DNA from: CAKSQF01 sp051867915
Lineage (GTDB): Bacteria; Bacillota; Clostridia; Oscillospirales; CAG-272
Length of the DNA stretch: 24,125 bases
Assembly (NCBI GenBank): GCA_051867915.1
Contig: JBJDZJ010000011.1
Coordinates: 1 to 24,125, forward strand
Direction: 5' to 3'
Under the pieces are notes generated by a model that saw only the letters and a program-made list of their open reading frames with translations, was not told where the DNA came from and did no database searches. Shown piece by piece: positions 5,439-14,600 of this stretch (positions are counted from its first letter, which is position 1; every line of letters begins with the position of its first letter). A program made the position numbers and the translations under genes.

Positions 5439-7841
5439 TTATTTTACGACGATGTTGACAAGTTTGCCGGGAACGCAGATTTCCTTGACAATAGTCTTAC
5501 CTTCAAAGTAAACGGCCATCTTCGGATTGTTCTTTACGGCGGCGATCAATTCTTCCTTGGAGGCATCCTTGGGCATCAGGAAGGTGCCCTTGAATTTGCC
5601 GTTGAACTGAATAGCAATCTCAACGGTTGCGTCAATCGTCTTCGCTTCATCATAGTCGGGCCATGCGGAAAGGGACAGAAGATCGGTGTGTCCGAGCTTT
5701 TCCCAGATTTCTTCGGTCAGGTGAGGAGCGAAGGGGCAGAGAAGTTTGATGAAAACGGCAAGTTCGTCTTCAGTCAAAGTTCCGACATCGTCAATGGTGT
5801 TGATCAGCGTCATCAGTGCGGCGATGGCGGTGTTGAACTTCATTTCCTCGATGTCCTCAGACACCTTCTTGACGGTCTTGTGGAAGGCAGACTCCAGAGC
5901 AGGGGTCACGCCTTTTCCTTTTGCCTTCTCGGGAAGATCGGCTACACGCTCCAGGAATCTCTTGCATCCCTTCACACTGGACTCAGACCAGGGTGCGGCT
6001 GAGGAATAATCACCCATAAAGAGGACATAGGTTCGGAGCGTATCGGCACCGTACTGATCTACAACATCGTTTGGATCCACAACATTGCCTCTGGATTTGG
6101 ACATCTTGACGCCGTCAGCGCCCAGAATCATGCCCTGAGCGGTACGTTTGGCATAGGGTTCAGAGGTGGGAACAACGCCGATGTCGTACAGGAATTTGTG
6201 CCAGAAACGGGAGTAGATCAGGTGACGGGTCACATGCTCCATACCGCCGTTGTACCAGTCTACGGGGAGCCAATACTTCATTTTTTCGGGATCGGCAAGG
6301 GCATTTGCATTGTGGGGATCAATATAACGCAGGAAATACCAGGAGGAACCTGCCCATTGAGGCATGGTGTCGGTTTCACGCTTGGCGTCACCGCCGCAGC
6401 GGGGACATTTGCAGTTTACGAAGGAATCAATCTTGGCAAGAGGGCTTTCGCCGCCTTCTCCGGGTAGGAAATTGTCAACCTTGGGAAGCCGGAGGGGAAG
6501 CTCGTCGTAGGGAATGGTGACCATGCCGCAGGAAGGGCAGTGTACGATCGGAATCGGCTCACCCCAATATCTCTGACGGTTGAATGCCCAATCCTTCATC
6601 TTGTACTGGATGCCCTTTTCTCCGATTCCTTTTTCGCAAAGGTAGTCAAGAACCTTGGCAATGGCGTCCTTCTTGTTGGTAATGCCGTTCAGGAATCCGG
6701 AGTTGATCATTTCACCGTCGCCGGTATAGGCTTCCTTCGAAATATCACCGCCTTTGATGACCTGAACGATGTCGATACCGAACTTTATGGCGAAAGCGTA
6801 GTCACGCTCATCGTGAGCGGGAACTGCCATAATTGCACCGGTACCGTAGCCCATCATAACATAGTCGGAAATATAGATGGGAATTTCCTTTCCGGTGATG
6901 GGGTTGATGGCTGCAAGACCTTCAATGCGAACACCGGTCTTGTCTTTGACCAACTGGGTTCGTTCAAATTCGGTCTTTTTGGCGCAGATGTTCTTGTAAT
7001 CGGTCAACTCGGTAAGATTGGTGATGCGATCGGCATATTTGTCGATGATGGGATGCTCGGGAGCGATTACCATGAAGGTGACGCCGAACATGGTGTCGGG
7101 ACGGGTGGTATAAATGCGCAAGGACTCGTCGGTGCCGCTGATGGGGAAGTTTGCGAAAGCACCGGTAGATCTGCCGATCCAGTTTTCCTGCTGCATTTTT
7201 ATATTGGGAAGGTAGTCCACATCCTTCAGACCGTCCAGGAGCTTGTCTGCGTATTCGGTGATTCGAAGATACCAGACATCCTTGGATTTCTGTACCACAT
7301 CGCTGTGGCAGATGTCGCATTTGCCGCCCTGAGAGTCCTCATTGGAGAGAACAACACGGCAGGAAGGGCAGTAGTTGACCAGCGTCTTGTCACGGAAAAC
7401 CAGACCGTTTTCAAACATTTTGCAGAAGATCCACTGAGTCCACTTGTAGTAGTCCTCGTCGGTGGTATCAACCGTGCGGCTCCAGTCGAAGGAGAATCCG
7501 ACACGCTTGAGCTGAGAGGTGAATTTTGCGATGTTCTTGTCGGTGACGGTGCGGGGATGCATTCCCGTCTTGATGGCATAGTTCTCGGTAGGCAGACCGA
7601 AAGCATCAAATCCGATGGGGAAGAGGACATTGTAGCCCTGCATCCGTCTTTTGCGGGAGATGACCTCCAGACCGGAGTACGCCTTGATGTGTCCGACATG
7701 CATTCCTGCTCCTGACGGATAGGGAAATTCAACCAGACCGTAGAATTTGGGCTTGTCGGTATTGTCCGATGCCCGGAAGGCCTGTTCGCTTTCCCATCTT
7801 TTTTGCCATTTTTCCTCAATAGACTGAAAATCGTATTTCAT
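5439..7841 (-). CDS. leuS: Leucyl-tRNA synthetase
   Basis: A class I aminoacyl-tRNA synthetase of 800 residues that charges tRNA-Leu using ATP. The HIGH-type motif is HVGH (residues 48-51) after FPYPSGAGM, and the KMSKS motif is at 579-583 with the flanking GADGVKMSKSRGN. Between them are the CP1 editing domain (TTRPDTMFG, later MAVPAHDERD), which hydrolyses mischarged tRNA, and cysteine pairs of zinc-binding insertions (CPSC/CDIC near 160-180 and CPSC/CPRC later). The C-terminal anticodon-binding domain follows. The length is typical for bacterial LeuRS. The start ATG has a modest AAAGG site. No clear hairpin terminator follows the stop, so some transcripts may run on into rpsU. The 110-base leader upstream carries small hairpins but no recognisable T-box. 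Confidence 0.97.
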   Translation of the reverse strand: MKYDFQSIEEKWQKRWESEQAFRASDNTDKPKFYGLVEFPYPSGAGMHVGHIKAYSGLEVISRKRRMQGYNVLFPIGFDAFGLPTENYAIKTGMHPRTVTDKNIAKFTSQLKRVGFSFDWSRTVDTTDEDYYKWTQWIFCKMFENGLVFRDKTLVNYCPSCRVVLSNEDSQGGKCDICHSDVVQKSKDVWYLRITEYADKLLDGLKDVDYLPNIKMQQENWIGRSTGAFANFPISGTDESLRIYTTRPDTMFGVTFMVIAPEHPIIDKYADRITNLTELTDYKNICAKKTEFERTQLVKDKTGVRIEGLAAINPITGKEIPIYISDYVMMGYGTGAIMAVPAHDERDYAFAIKFGIDIVQVIKGGDISKEAYTGDGEMINSGFLNGITNKKDAIAKVLDYLCEKGIGEKGIQYKMKDWAFNRQRYWGEPIPIVHCPSCGMVTIPYDELPLRLPKVDNFLPGEGGESPLAKIDSFVNCKCPRCGGDAKRETDTMPQWAGSSWYFLRYIDPHNANALADPEKMKYWLPVDWYNGGMEHVTRHLIYSRFWHKFLYDIGVVPTSEPYAKRTAQGMILGADGVKMSKSRGNVVDPNDVVDQYGADTLRTYVLFMGDYSSAAPWSESSVKGCKRFLERVADLPEKAKGKGVTPALESAFHKTVKKVSEDIEEMKFNTAIAALMTLINTIDDVGTLTEDELAVFIKLLCPFAPHLTEEIWEKLGHTDLLSLSAWPDYDEAKTIDATVEIAIQFNGKFKGTFLMPKDASKEELIAAVKNNPKMAVYFEGKTIVKEICVPGKLVNIVVK

Positions 7842-7865
7842 TTTTGCTTGTACCTTTTCTTGATT

Positions 7866-7948
7866 GGGCTTAACAAAGCCCGAACGGAAAACCGTTCAAA
7901 ATCAGATCCTTCCTTTATCTATCGTGTATCTGTTATGCCCGTAGGCAT
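7866..7948 (-). promoter_or_regulatory. Leader with three small tandem hairpins before leuS
   Basis: The 110-base gap between rsfS and leuS holds three short perfect hairpins. One is 7866-7871 with 7876-7881, one is 7882-7887 with 7892-7897, and the third is 7935-7939 with 7944-7948. The first two abut with no base between them. None is followed by a T-run on the minus strand, and no T-box consensus sequence is seen. They could be processing or stability elements or simply short chance stems. Confidence 0.4.
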
Positions 7949-7951
7949 CCT

Positions 7952-8356
7952 TTATTCGGGGTCCTTCAGCAGTGCGGTGATGTCCACTTCCGTGGTATCG
8001 CCCCACAGCTTTTCCAGCTTGTAGAAATCTCTGGTTTCCTTGAAGAAGACATGGACCATGACGCACCCGAAATCCAGAACAATCCAGTCAGCTTCGCTGT
8101 AACCGTCGATATTCCAGCATTTGAGGCCGCACAGCCCCATCTTGTACTCGATTTCGCCTGCCAGAGAGCGCACCTGCGTTGAGGAATTACCGGTACACAG
8201 GACAAGATAATCGGTCAGAACCGTTTTTTCCTCAACATGAAGCAGTTTGATATTGTGAGATTTTTTTTCGTTTAGGATTTTGATGACGGTATCGGCTACC
8301 GTTCTCGAATCGGCATCCCGAAGATCGGGGAGCTTCTGAATATCCTCCATTAGCAT
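7952..8356 (-). CDS. rsfS: Ribosomal silencing factor RsfS
   Basis: A 134-residue protein of the RsfS/Iojap family (older annotations call it YbeB). It binds ribosomal protein L14 on the 50S subunit and blocks joining to the 30S subunit, lowering translation when nutrients run short. Family marks are KKSHNIKLLHV, TDYLVLCTGNSSTQVRSLA, the WNIDGYSEADWIVLDFG core and VHVFFKETRDFYKLEKLW. Two starts are possible: the ATG at 8356 (AAGGA nine bases upstream) and one two codons later at 8350; the first is used here. The gene has a clear promoter of its own just after yqeK and stands upstream of leuS. The yqeK-rsfS-leuS order is a familiar Firmicute arrangement, usually with a LytR-type gene between yqeK and rsfS, which is absent here. 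Confidence 0.95.
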   Translation of the reverse strand: MLMEDIQKLPDLRDADSRTVADTVIKILNEKKSHNIKLLHVEEKTVLTDYLVLCTGNSSTQVRSLAGEIEYKMGLCGLKCWNIDGYSEADWIVLDFGCVMVHVFFKETRDFYKLEKLWGDTTEVDITALLKDPE

Positions 8357-8396
8357 CGTTTCCTTTCCTTGTTACCCTGAATGGGAAACTTCGTTC

Positions 8397-8425
8397 ATTA
8401 TAGCACAGTTTTTTTGAGAAATCAA
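8397..8425 (-). promoter_or_regulatory. Internal promoter of rsfS-leuS
   Basis: On the minus strand TTGATT (8420-8425), a 17-base spacer and a perfect TATAAT (8397-8402) preceded by TGC form an extended -10 promoter. It lies between the yqeK stop and the rsfS start, so rsfS and leuS can be transcribed apart from the upstream cluster. Confidence 0.88.
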
Positions 8426-8430
8426 GATAT

Positions 8431-9036
8431 TTACAGAAGAAAGTTGCGGGATAGGATGGTTTTCGGATGAATTTTCTGTTTCTCGTCCAAAAGCCCCCGA
8501 ACGGTCAAATCAAAGGCTAAGATGAGCGTTTGATCCAGATGCTTCCTTTTCAGTCGGATATCCTCTGTATCCATACCCTTGTAGAAAAAAGCCCGAACCT
8601 GTAAACAGTCGTCAAAAGTGCGGCGGGGTTCGATATAGTCTGCAAGAAACAGCAGTTTGTCCATAAGGCTCATATTTTCTTTTCCCGTTGTGTGAACGGC
8701 GATGGCCTCGCAGATCTCATTGTTTACATAGTCGGAAAATTCCTGCCTTGCCATTTCAGCCCCGGTCAGAGAGTGCAGAACGGCAGGACTGTCCAGATCG
8801 TCCCGGGTCAGAGGTACGCCGAGTTTTTCTGCCAGCCGGATCTGTTCCGCCCCTTTCTGATTTTTGGTAATATCATGCAGAAGAGCGGCAATACACAAGG
8901 CTTCTTTCTCTTCATCCGACATCAGAAACAGGTCTGCAAGCCTTGCACATTCATCCCGAACCGACAATATGTGGTCAAGACGGTATCCCGTTATCCTGGA
9001 GGATACGATTTCTTCCAGTTTTTTTATATCTTTCAT
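8431..9036 (-). CDS. yqeK: HD-domain diadenosine tetraphosphate hydrolase YqeK
   Basis: A 201-residue HD-domain protein of the YqeK family. Characterised members cleave diadenosine tetraphosphate symmetrically to two ADP and so clear this stress-linked nucleotide. The metal-binding residues can be placed: H22, the H54-D55 pair in LLHDITK, H88, H115 in AVHTTGK, and D133 in LADYIEPRR. The start codon overlaps the nadD stop (ATGA at 9033-9036), with a G-rich site just upstream, so the two are translationally coupled. The nadD-yqeK pairing is strongly conserved in Firmicutes. The length is normal. Confidence 0.94.
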   Translation of the reverse strand: MKDIKKLEEIVSSRITGYRLDHILSVRDECARLADLFLMSDEEKEALCIAALLHDITKNQKGAEQIRLAEKLGVPLTRDDLDSPAVLHSLTGAEMARQEFSDYVNNEICEAIAVHTTGKENMSLMDKLLFLADYIEPRRTFDDCLQVRAFFYKGMDTEDIRLKRKHLDQTLILAFDLTVRGLLDEKQKIHPKTILSRNFLL

Positions 9037-9656
9037 TTCAGTTCCCCCGTTCCGTACAGCTTCTTTTCATAGATATAGTCCCGCACCGGATCGGGAACCA
9101 GATCGGAGATGTCCTGTCCTTGCCGCAGACGATCCCGGATCATGGTGGACGAGATTTCGAGGGGCGAAAGACGGATCTCCGCGATTCTGGCGTTGAAGTT
9201 CTCTTTGAGTTTTTGAACGGTCGTTCGGATATGCCCGTCAAGCGCTTTGTCGCTTTCCCTTCGCATAAGAACCACACAGGCATATTGACAGATCAGATCG
9301 GGACGGTACCAATCGAAGAGGGTCAGGAACATATCGGTTCCGCAGAGAAAGTAGAGGTCGTCTCCGTCTTTGGCAAAATGCGCAAGGGTTTCCGCCGTAT
9401 AGCTTTTCCCGCTTTTTCGGATTTCATAATCGTCTACCCGAATCCGGTCGGGATACTCGGGGCAGAGGGAAAAGGCCAGTTTGGCCATTTCAAAACGGTC
9501 AGCGGCAGAGACCGAAGCATTTGCCTTATGGGGCGGAATGTTGGTCGGCATGATCAGGAGAAGATCGGGGTTTATCTGTTGTAAAAAAGCCCGGGCGGCA
9601 TGAATATGCCCGTTGTGCGGCGGTGAAAAGGTACCGCCGTAGATCCCCAGTTTCAT
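9033..9656 (-). CDS. nadD: Nicotinate-nucleotide adenylyltransferase
   Basis: The enzyme joins ATP and nicotinate mononucleotide to form deamido-NAD, the step before NAD synthetase in NAD biosynthesis. The 207-residue protein starts MKLGIYGGTFSPPHNGH, the nucleotidyltransferase signature with the GxFxPxHxGH pattern, and carries IMPTNIPPHK and the C-terminal ISSTMIRDRL motif (the SSTxIR pattern). The longer frame starts 18 bases upstream at 9674, but AAAGGGG (9665-9671) lies eight bases before the ATG at 9656, and family members begin close to this point. The gene sits between yhbY and yqeK in the usual Firmicute order. Confidence 0.95.
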   Translation of the reverse strand: MKLGIYGGTFSPPHNGHIHAARAFLQQINPDLLLIMPTNIPPHKANASVSAADRFEMAKLAFSLCPEYPDRIRVDDYEIRKSGKSYTAETLAHFAKDGDDLYFLCGTDMFLTLFDWYRPDLICQYACVVLMRRESDKALDGHIRTTVQKLKENFNARIAEIRLSPLEISSTMIRDRLRQGQDISDLVPDPVRDYIYEKKLYGTGELK

Positions 9657-9664
9657 CTGAATTT

Positions 9665-9671
9665 CCCCTTT
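9665..9671 (-). promoter_or_regulatory. Ribosome binding site that sets the nadD start
   Basis: AAAGGGG on the minus strand, eight bases before the ATG at 9656. It lies inside the longer reading frame that starts at 9674, so it argues for the shorter protein. Confidence 0.8.
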
Positions 9672-9704
9672 CATTCTTCTGATTTTAATACTTATAACCC
9701 GGAA

Positions 9705-9998
9705 TCAGATGGCGGACAGATCAATTTTTTTGTGTTTTTTGGAGGGTCTGTACAGCACGAACTTTGTTCCGATCACCGTTACCACTTCGGCACTGTTTTG
9801 CTCGGCAAGGATTTGGGCGGCTTCGGCAGGGGAGTAGGAACTGTTGTCCAGCACCTTGACCTTAATCAGTTCTCTGGCTTCCAGTGCATTTCCGATCTGT
9901 TCGGACATATTGTCGGATATTTCGCCCTTTCCGATCTGAAAGATCGCAGGCAGTTCGGTAGCAAGACTGCGAAGATAGGCTCTTTGTTTGCTTGTCAT
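9705..9998 (-). CDS. yhbY: YhbY-type RNA-binding protein (CRM domain)
   Basis: A 97-residue protein made of a single CRM domain, a KH-like RNA-binding fold. It starts MTSKQRAYLRSLATELPAIFQIGKG and carries the IGKG loop and the ALEARELIKVKVL helix-strand typical of the family. Family members associate with pre-50S ribosomes and are thought to aid large-subunit assembly. The C-terminus ends in a basic KKHKK stretch. The gene lies 18 bases after rdgB and 48 bases before nadD, and the upstream ribosome binding site is weak. Confidence 0.93.
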   Translation of the reverse strand: MTSKQRAYLRSLATELPAIFQIGKGEISDNMSEQIGNALEARELIKVKVLDNSSYSPAEAAQILAEQNSAEVVTVIGTKFVLYRPSKKHKKIDLSAI

Positions 9999-10016
9999 GT
10001 TTGGTCCAACTTTCTT

Positions 10017-10634
10017 CTATGAATTTGTCCCGTATTTTTCCATGAATCTGACAAATTCGGCGGCGAAGCCTTTCATGGCGACAGCCCGATGGCTGACGGT
10101 ATTCTTCTCGGATGCCGACAGTTCGGCAAAGGTCTTTCCGGCAGGGGGATAGTAGAAAAGGGGATCGTATCCGAACCCGCCGTCCCCGTGAAGCTCGGTC
10201 AGAATTTCGCCGGGACACTCTCCTCTGACCACCATCTGTTCTCCGCTGGGAGATACTGCGGCAATGACACAGACGAACTTGGCTGTCCGCTCCTCTTTCG
10301 GGACATTTTTGAGGTTTTCCAGCAGTTTTTCATTGTTGCGGGCATTGTCACAGGGTTCGCCTGCATATCGTGCAGAATAGATGCCCGGAGCACCGTCGAG
10401 AGCATCTACGGAAAGCCCGCTGTCATCGGCAATTCCCATATAACCCAGCGATGCGGGAACGCCCGCCTTAATCAGGGCGTTCTCTTCAAAACTGCTTCCG
10501 TTTTCCTCAATTTCACCTGTATATCCGATGTCGTCAAGGGATAAAATCTCAAGCTCTTTTCCGGTCAGCTGTGTGAGAAGATCCCTCAGCTCGGCAATTT
10601 TATGGGCGTTTCTGGATGCAAGTACGATTTTCAT
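10017..10634 (-). CDS. rdgB: XTP/dITP diphosphatase (RdgB/HAM1 family)
   Basis: The enzyme hydrolyses non-canonical purine nucleotides (dITP, ITP, XTP) to monophosphate and pyrophosphate, keeping deaminated bases out of DNA and RNA. The 205-residue protein starts MKIVLASRNAHKIAEL with the (T/S)xNxxK substrate loop. It carries DDSGLSVDALDGAPGIYSAR with the catalytic acidic residues, FGYDPLF, and the SHRAVAMKGF motif near the end. The longest frame begins 54 bases upstream (10688) and would overlap ftsY. A strong AAGGAGG site (10643-10649) eight bases before the ATG at 10634 shows that the shorter form is right. It lies directly after ftsY and ends with TAG. Confidence 0.95.
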   Translation of the reverse strand: MKIVLASRNAHKIAELRDLLTQLTGKELEILSLDDIGYTGEIEENGSSFEENALIKAGVPASLGYMGIADDSGLSVDALDGAPGIYSARYAGEPCDNARNNEKLLENLKNVPKEERTAKFVCVIAAVSPSGEQMVVRGECPGEILTELHGDGGFGYDPLFYYPPAGKTFAELSASEKNTVSHRAVAMKGFAAEFVRFMEKYGTNS

Positions 10635-10642
10635 ATAACCTG

Positions 10643-10649
10643 CCTCCTT
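10643..10649 (-). promoter_or_regulatory. Ribosome binding site that sets the rdgB start
   Basis: A full AAGGAGG on the minus strand, eight bases before the ATG at 10634 and one base beyond the ftsY stop codon. It removes the apparent overlap between ftsY and rdgB. Confidence 0.9.
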
Positions 10650-10650
10650 G

Positions 10651-11550
10651 TCAGTCGAACAGTGCATTGACAAAGTCATTGGGATCAAAGGGCTGAAGAT
10701 CGTCGATTTTCTCGCCTACTCCGATATATTTCACGGGAATGCCCAGAACCTTTCGGATGGAGAAGACCACGCCGCCCTTTGCCGTTCCGTCCAGTTTGGT
10801 CAGAACCAATCCGGTGATGTCGGCGGCATTCTTGAATTCCTTCGCCTGATTGACGGCATTCTGACCGGTCGTAGCGTCCAGAACCAACAGGGTTTCTCTT
10901 GCGCATCCGGGAAGTTCACGGTCAATGACACGGTTGATTTTGGCAAGCTCTGCCATCAGATTTTTCTTGTTGTGAAGCCTTCCTGCGGTGTCTACGATCA
11001 GAACATCGGCGTTTCGCTTCTTTGCGGCACTGATGGCATCGAAGACGACGGCGGCAGGATCACTGCCCTCGCTCTGACGGATCAGATCAACCTCTGCACG
11101 GTCGGCCCAGACTTGCAGCTGATCAATGGCACCGGCACGGAAGGTGTCGGCAGCGGCAAGGATGACTTTTTTGCCGTCCTGTTTCAGACCGTTGGCAATC
11201 TTTCCGATGGAAGTGGTTTTGCCAACTCCGTTGACGCCGATGACCAGAATCACAGAAGGCGTGGTGGACAGATTGACCGGTTCTTCCTTTCCAATCATGT
11301 CGACAAGGATCTCTTTCAGTGCCGCCGTGGCGGTCTCACCGTCACGGATTTTGTCTTCTTTGATTTTCTCCCGAAGCAGGTCGAGGATTTCTTCGGTTGT
11401 CGAAATACCTACATCGGCGGAGATCAGAATCTCCTCCAGCTCGTCCAGCGTGTCTTCGTCCACTCCCCGTTTGAACAGGGAAGCGATCCGCCCGAAGAAA
11501 GAGGTTTTGGATTTGAACAGCCCGTTTTTCAGCTTCTCAAAAAATCCCAT
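10651..11550 (-). CDS. ftsY: Signal recognition particle receptor FtsY
   Basis: FtsY is the membrane-associated GTPase that receives the SRP-ribosome complex and passes nascent membrane proteins to the Sec translocon. The 299-residue protein has a short basic N-terminus (MGFFEKLKNGLFKSK) that can contact the membrane and a four-helix N domain. The G domain follows with the P-loop GVNGVGKT (105-112), ADTFRAGAIDQL, DTAGR (187-191) and TKLDGTAKGG (from 251). It lacks the long acidic A domain of some homologues, as is normal in Firmicutes. The ribosome binding site is AAAGG, about ten bases before the ATG. The gene follows smc, as in many Firmicutes, but the usual downstream ylxM-ffh pair is not present here. 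Confidence 0.96.
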   Translation of the reverse strand: MGFFEKLKNGLFKSKTSFFGRIASLFKRGVDEDTLDELEEILISADVGISTTEEILDLLREKIKEDKIRDGETATAALKEILVDMIGKEEPVNLSTTPSVILVIGVNGVGKTTSIGKIANGLKQDGKKVILAAADTFRAGAIDQLQVWADRAEVDLIRQSEGSDPAAVVFDAISAAKKRNADVLIVDTAGRLHNKKNLMAELAKINRVIDRELPGCARETLLVLDATTGQNAVNQAKEFKNAADITGLVLTKLDGTAKGGVVFSIRKVLGIPVKYIGVGEKIDDLQPFDPNDFVNALFD

Positions 11551-11625
11551 AAGGTTGTTTTCCTTTCGATTGTTGCTTATTTTCCATGAAATTCTTCGAT
11601 TTCAAAGACAGGAATGCCGTTGTGT

Positions 11626-14600
11626 TTACAGTTTTACGCCCAGCTTTTGTTCCACTTCGTTTACGCTGATGGAGAGAATACGGGAGATTCCTTTCTCCTG
11701 CATAGTGACACCGTACAGTGTGTCCGCTTCTTCCATGGTTCCGCGGCGGTGGGTAATGATAATGAATTGCGTATTCCCCGTGAACGCCTTGGCATAGGCG
11801 GCAAAACGGTCAACATTGACTTCATCCAGCGCCGACTCAATCTCGTCCAGCAGACAGAAGGGAGAGGGATTGACCTTCAGAATGGCGAAGAAAATGCCGA
11901 TGGCGACAAAAACCTGCTCACCTCCCGACAGCTGAATCAGATTGCGAATGATCTTACCGGGAGGCGATACATTGATTTCGATTCCGCTGGTCAGAACATT
12001 TTCGGGATCGGTCAGCGTCAGCGATCCGCTGCCGCCGCCGAAAAGCTCACGGAAGACAACTTTGAAATTCTCGTTGACCTTCTCGAAGGTTTCGCTGAAG
12101 CGGGTACACATTTCGCTTTCCAGTTTTGTGATGATTTCGGTGAATTCCTTTTTGGATTTGTTCAGATCCTCTACCTGTCCCGAAAGGAACTCGTACCTTT
12201 CCTTTACCTGGGCGTATTCATCAATGGCGCCCACATTGACCGCTCCCAACTCCCGGATCTTCGAGCGGAGCTTGGTCTGTTCTCCGACCTTTTTCCCTCG
12301 GGTTTCCTCAGTAACCGGCTCAAAGGGAATGTTTCTTGCGTCGGCATAGGAAAGCTCGTATTCCTCCCAGATTTTGTCGGTCAGCTTGGTTTTTTCGGCG
12401 GAAGCAGACTCCATCTTGGAGGACAGAGCGGTATAACGGGTGAAAATCAATTCTCTTTGATGGCTCTCGTTCTTGGATTTTTGCCTCAAATCGTTGATTT
12501 CTTTCTCGATTTCCAGGGATTTTTCCGTAAGCTCCTGCTCACGGCCTTTGGTTTCGCCGATCTGCTTTGACAGCTCGGTCAAGGACCCTTCATCCAAATC
12601 AATCTGTTCGGTCAGACGCTTTACCGCAAGGCGGCTTTGCTCAAGCTGATTCTCATATTCCGCAATTTGGTCACGGATGATGTTCAGCTCACCGGCAATG
12701 GATTCACAGCGGGATCGCTGTACTTCGACTTCCTTCTTTTGAACGGAAATCGAAACAATCGCATCGTTTTTCTCGGAAATCAGACGGTTCAGTTCCCGAT
12801 CTGCGGCATTTTTTTCATTCAGCGCATTCTGCATTTCAGTCTGAATGGCATCTGCCGTCTCATCATATATTTTGCAACTGTCGCTGAGTTTTGTACGCTG
12901 ATCGGCTTTTTCGCTCTCTTTTGCTTCCAGATTCTTTATGGAAAGAAGGATGCCGTTGCGCTCTTCCGTTTGCTCGGAAAGACGGCTGGTCTGCATGGAC
13001 AGTGCGGTCTGCTCGGCCTTGCAGAGAGCGGAAATCAGCGAATAATCCTCTCCGATCCGTTCCATTTCTTCCCGATCGCCGTCGGATACGGCAGTGCCGG
13101 CTTCGATTTTGCGCTTCAGATCTGCGGCTGCCTTCTCGCTTTCCGCCTTCGCCGCAAGAATTTCTTCAATCTCCACGCTTCGGGTCAGGATGCCGCTGTC
13201 CCGCTTCACCGAACCGCCTGTAAACGAACCGCCGGCATTGATGATCTGACCGTCCAGCGTAACAATCCGATAGCTGTATCCGCTGGCTTTTGCCACGGTT
13301 GCGGCATTGTCCAGATTGTCGAAGACCAGGGTTCTGCCGAGCAGGGAAGACAGCACCGGATAATATTTCGGATCAAAACTGATCAGTTCTGCGGCGATAC
13401 CGATGTATCCTTTTCCGTTTCGAACCGATGAGGGGAGATTGAAGTTGGCGGGGCGCATGGATGTAATGGGGTAAAAGGTGGAACGCCCCTGATTTTCCCG
13501 TTTGAGCAGAGCAATCGCCGCCTTCGCCGCAGATTCGTTTTCGACAACGATGTTTTGAAGATTGGCGCCCAATGCGGTCTCGATGGCGATGCTGTATTTG
13601 CGGTCTACCGAAATCAGTTGGGAAACAGGTCCGCAGATTCCCGTGATTCTCCCTGCCTGAGCGGCGTCAGCCACGAATTTGACGCTTCTGGAGTAGCCTT
13701 CAAAATGCTCCTCCATCCGCTTCAGGGTCAAGGCGCGCTGTTCCTTTGAGGAAATATCGGCAAGCAGGGATTGATAGCGACTCTCCATTTCGGACAGCGT
13801 GCGGATTCGTTCCTCGTTTTTGGCAGTCAAACGGTTTCTTTGCTCGTTTAGCGCCGTTTGCTTTTCGTTGTATTCGGACAGCGTATTCCGAGATTTCTCA
13901 ATGTTTTGCCGTGTCTGTGCGATTCGTTTGTCTAATGCGGTCAGATTCTCCGACAGCTCTTCCTTTCTTGCCTCCATGGTGAGTCTGGACTCATCCAGTG
14001 CAGACAGGGAAATCCTTGCCTCGGTGTGCTGGCGGAGAATCTCTGCTTTTTGCGCCTCCAGACGCTCAAGTGCCTGCTCTGCGGACTGATAACGGTCTCG
14101 GGCCTCTTCAAGACGGACCGTCAATGCCTCATATTCCTGTTCCAGTTCGGCTTGCCGACTGCTTTCCTCGTCAAAACGGTGCCGGGTACTTTCAAGTTCG
14201 GTTGACTGCCGTTCCCGATCTTTCTTTCTCATTTCAAGAGAGGCATTCAAACTCTGAAGCTGTTGTTCATAATGGGACAAATCATTTTTGGCGACCATCA
14301 ATCTGCTTTCCAGGCTGTGAAGACTTTGGGTCAGCTCATCTGACTTTGCGGATGCCTGTTCATGTGCGGTTCGGTTTTCCAGTTGAAGTCCCGAAAGGGT
14401 TTCCAAACGGGTGTCATAAGATGCAAGCGCATCGTCGGCAAGCTCCAGCTCCTGTTTTGCTACCAGATAGTCGTGTTCGACCAGTTTTGCGGCGTCATTG
14501 ATCCGCTCAATGTCGTAGACGGCAAGGGAAATGTCCAACGCCTTTTTCTTTTCGTACAGATCCAGATAGATCCGTGCCTTTGCGGCGTCCTTCTCCAAAG

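Noticed and set aside
6540..7715. A 391-codon open frame on the plus strand, opposite leuS
   Set aside because: It lies wholly inside leuS, a certain gene with HIGH and KMSKS motifs. The translation matches no family I know and it has no ribosome binding site or promoter. It is a shadow of the codon bias of leuS.
7842..7951. T-box riboswitch before leuS
   Set aside because: The gap is short and neither the conserved T-box sequence nor a terminator/antiterminator pair is visible.
10648..11589. A 313-codon plus-strand frame opposite ftsY
   Set aside because: The ftsY frame carries all GTPase motifs. The opposite frame is low-complexity F/G/D-rich sequence typical of reverse-strand shadows.
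11880..11960. SMC signature LSGGEQ in place of LSGGER as a possible novelty
   Set aside because: I recall this variant from other Ruminococcaceae-type Clostridia, and all other ATPase motifs are normal, so it is a lineage trait.
11614..12570. A 318-codon plus-strand frame opposite smc
   Set aside because: It covers the SMC head and coiled coil. It has no recognisable domain or start signals.
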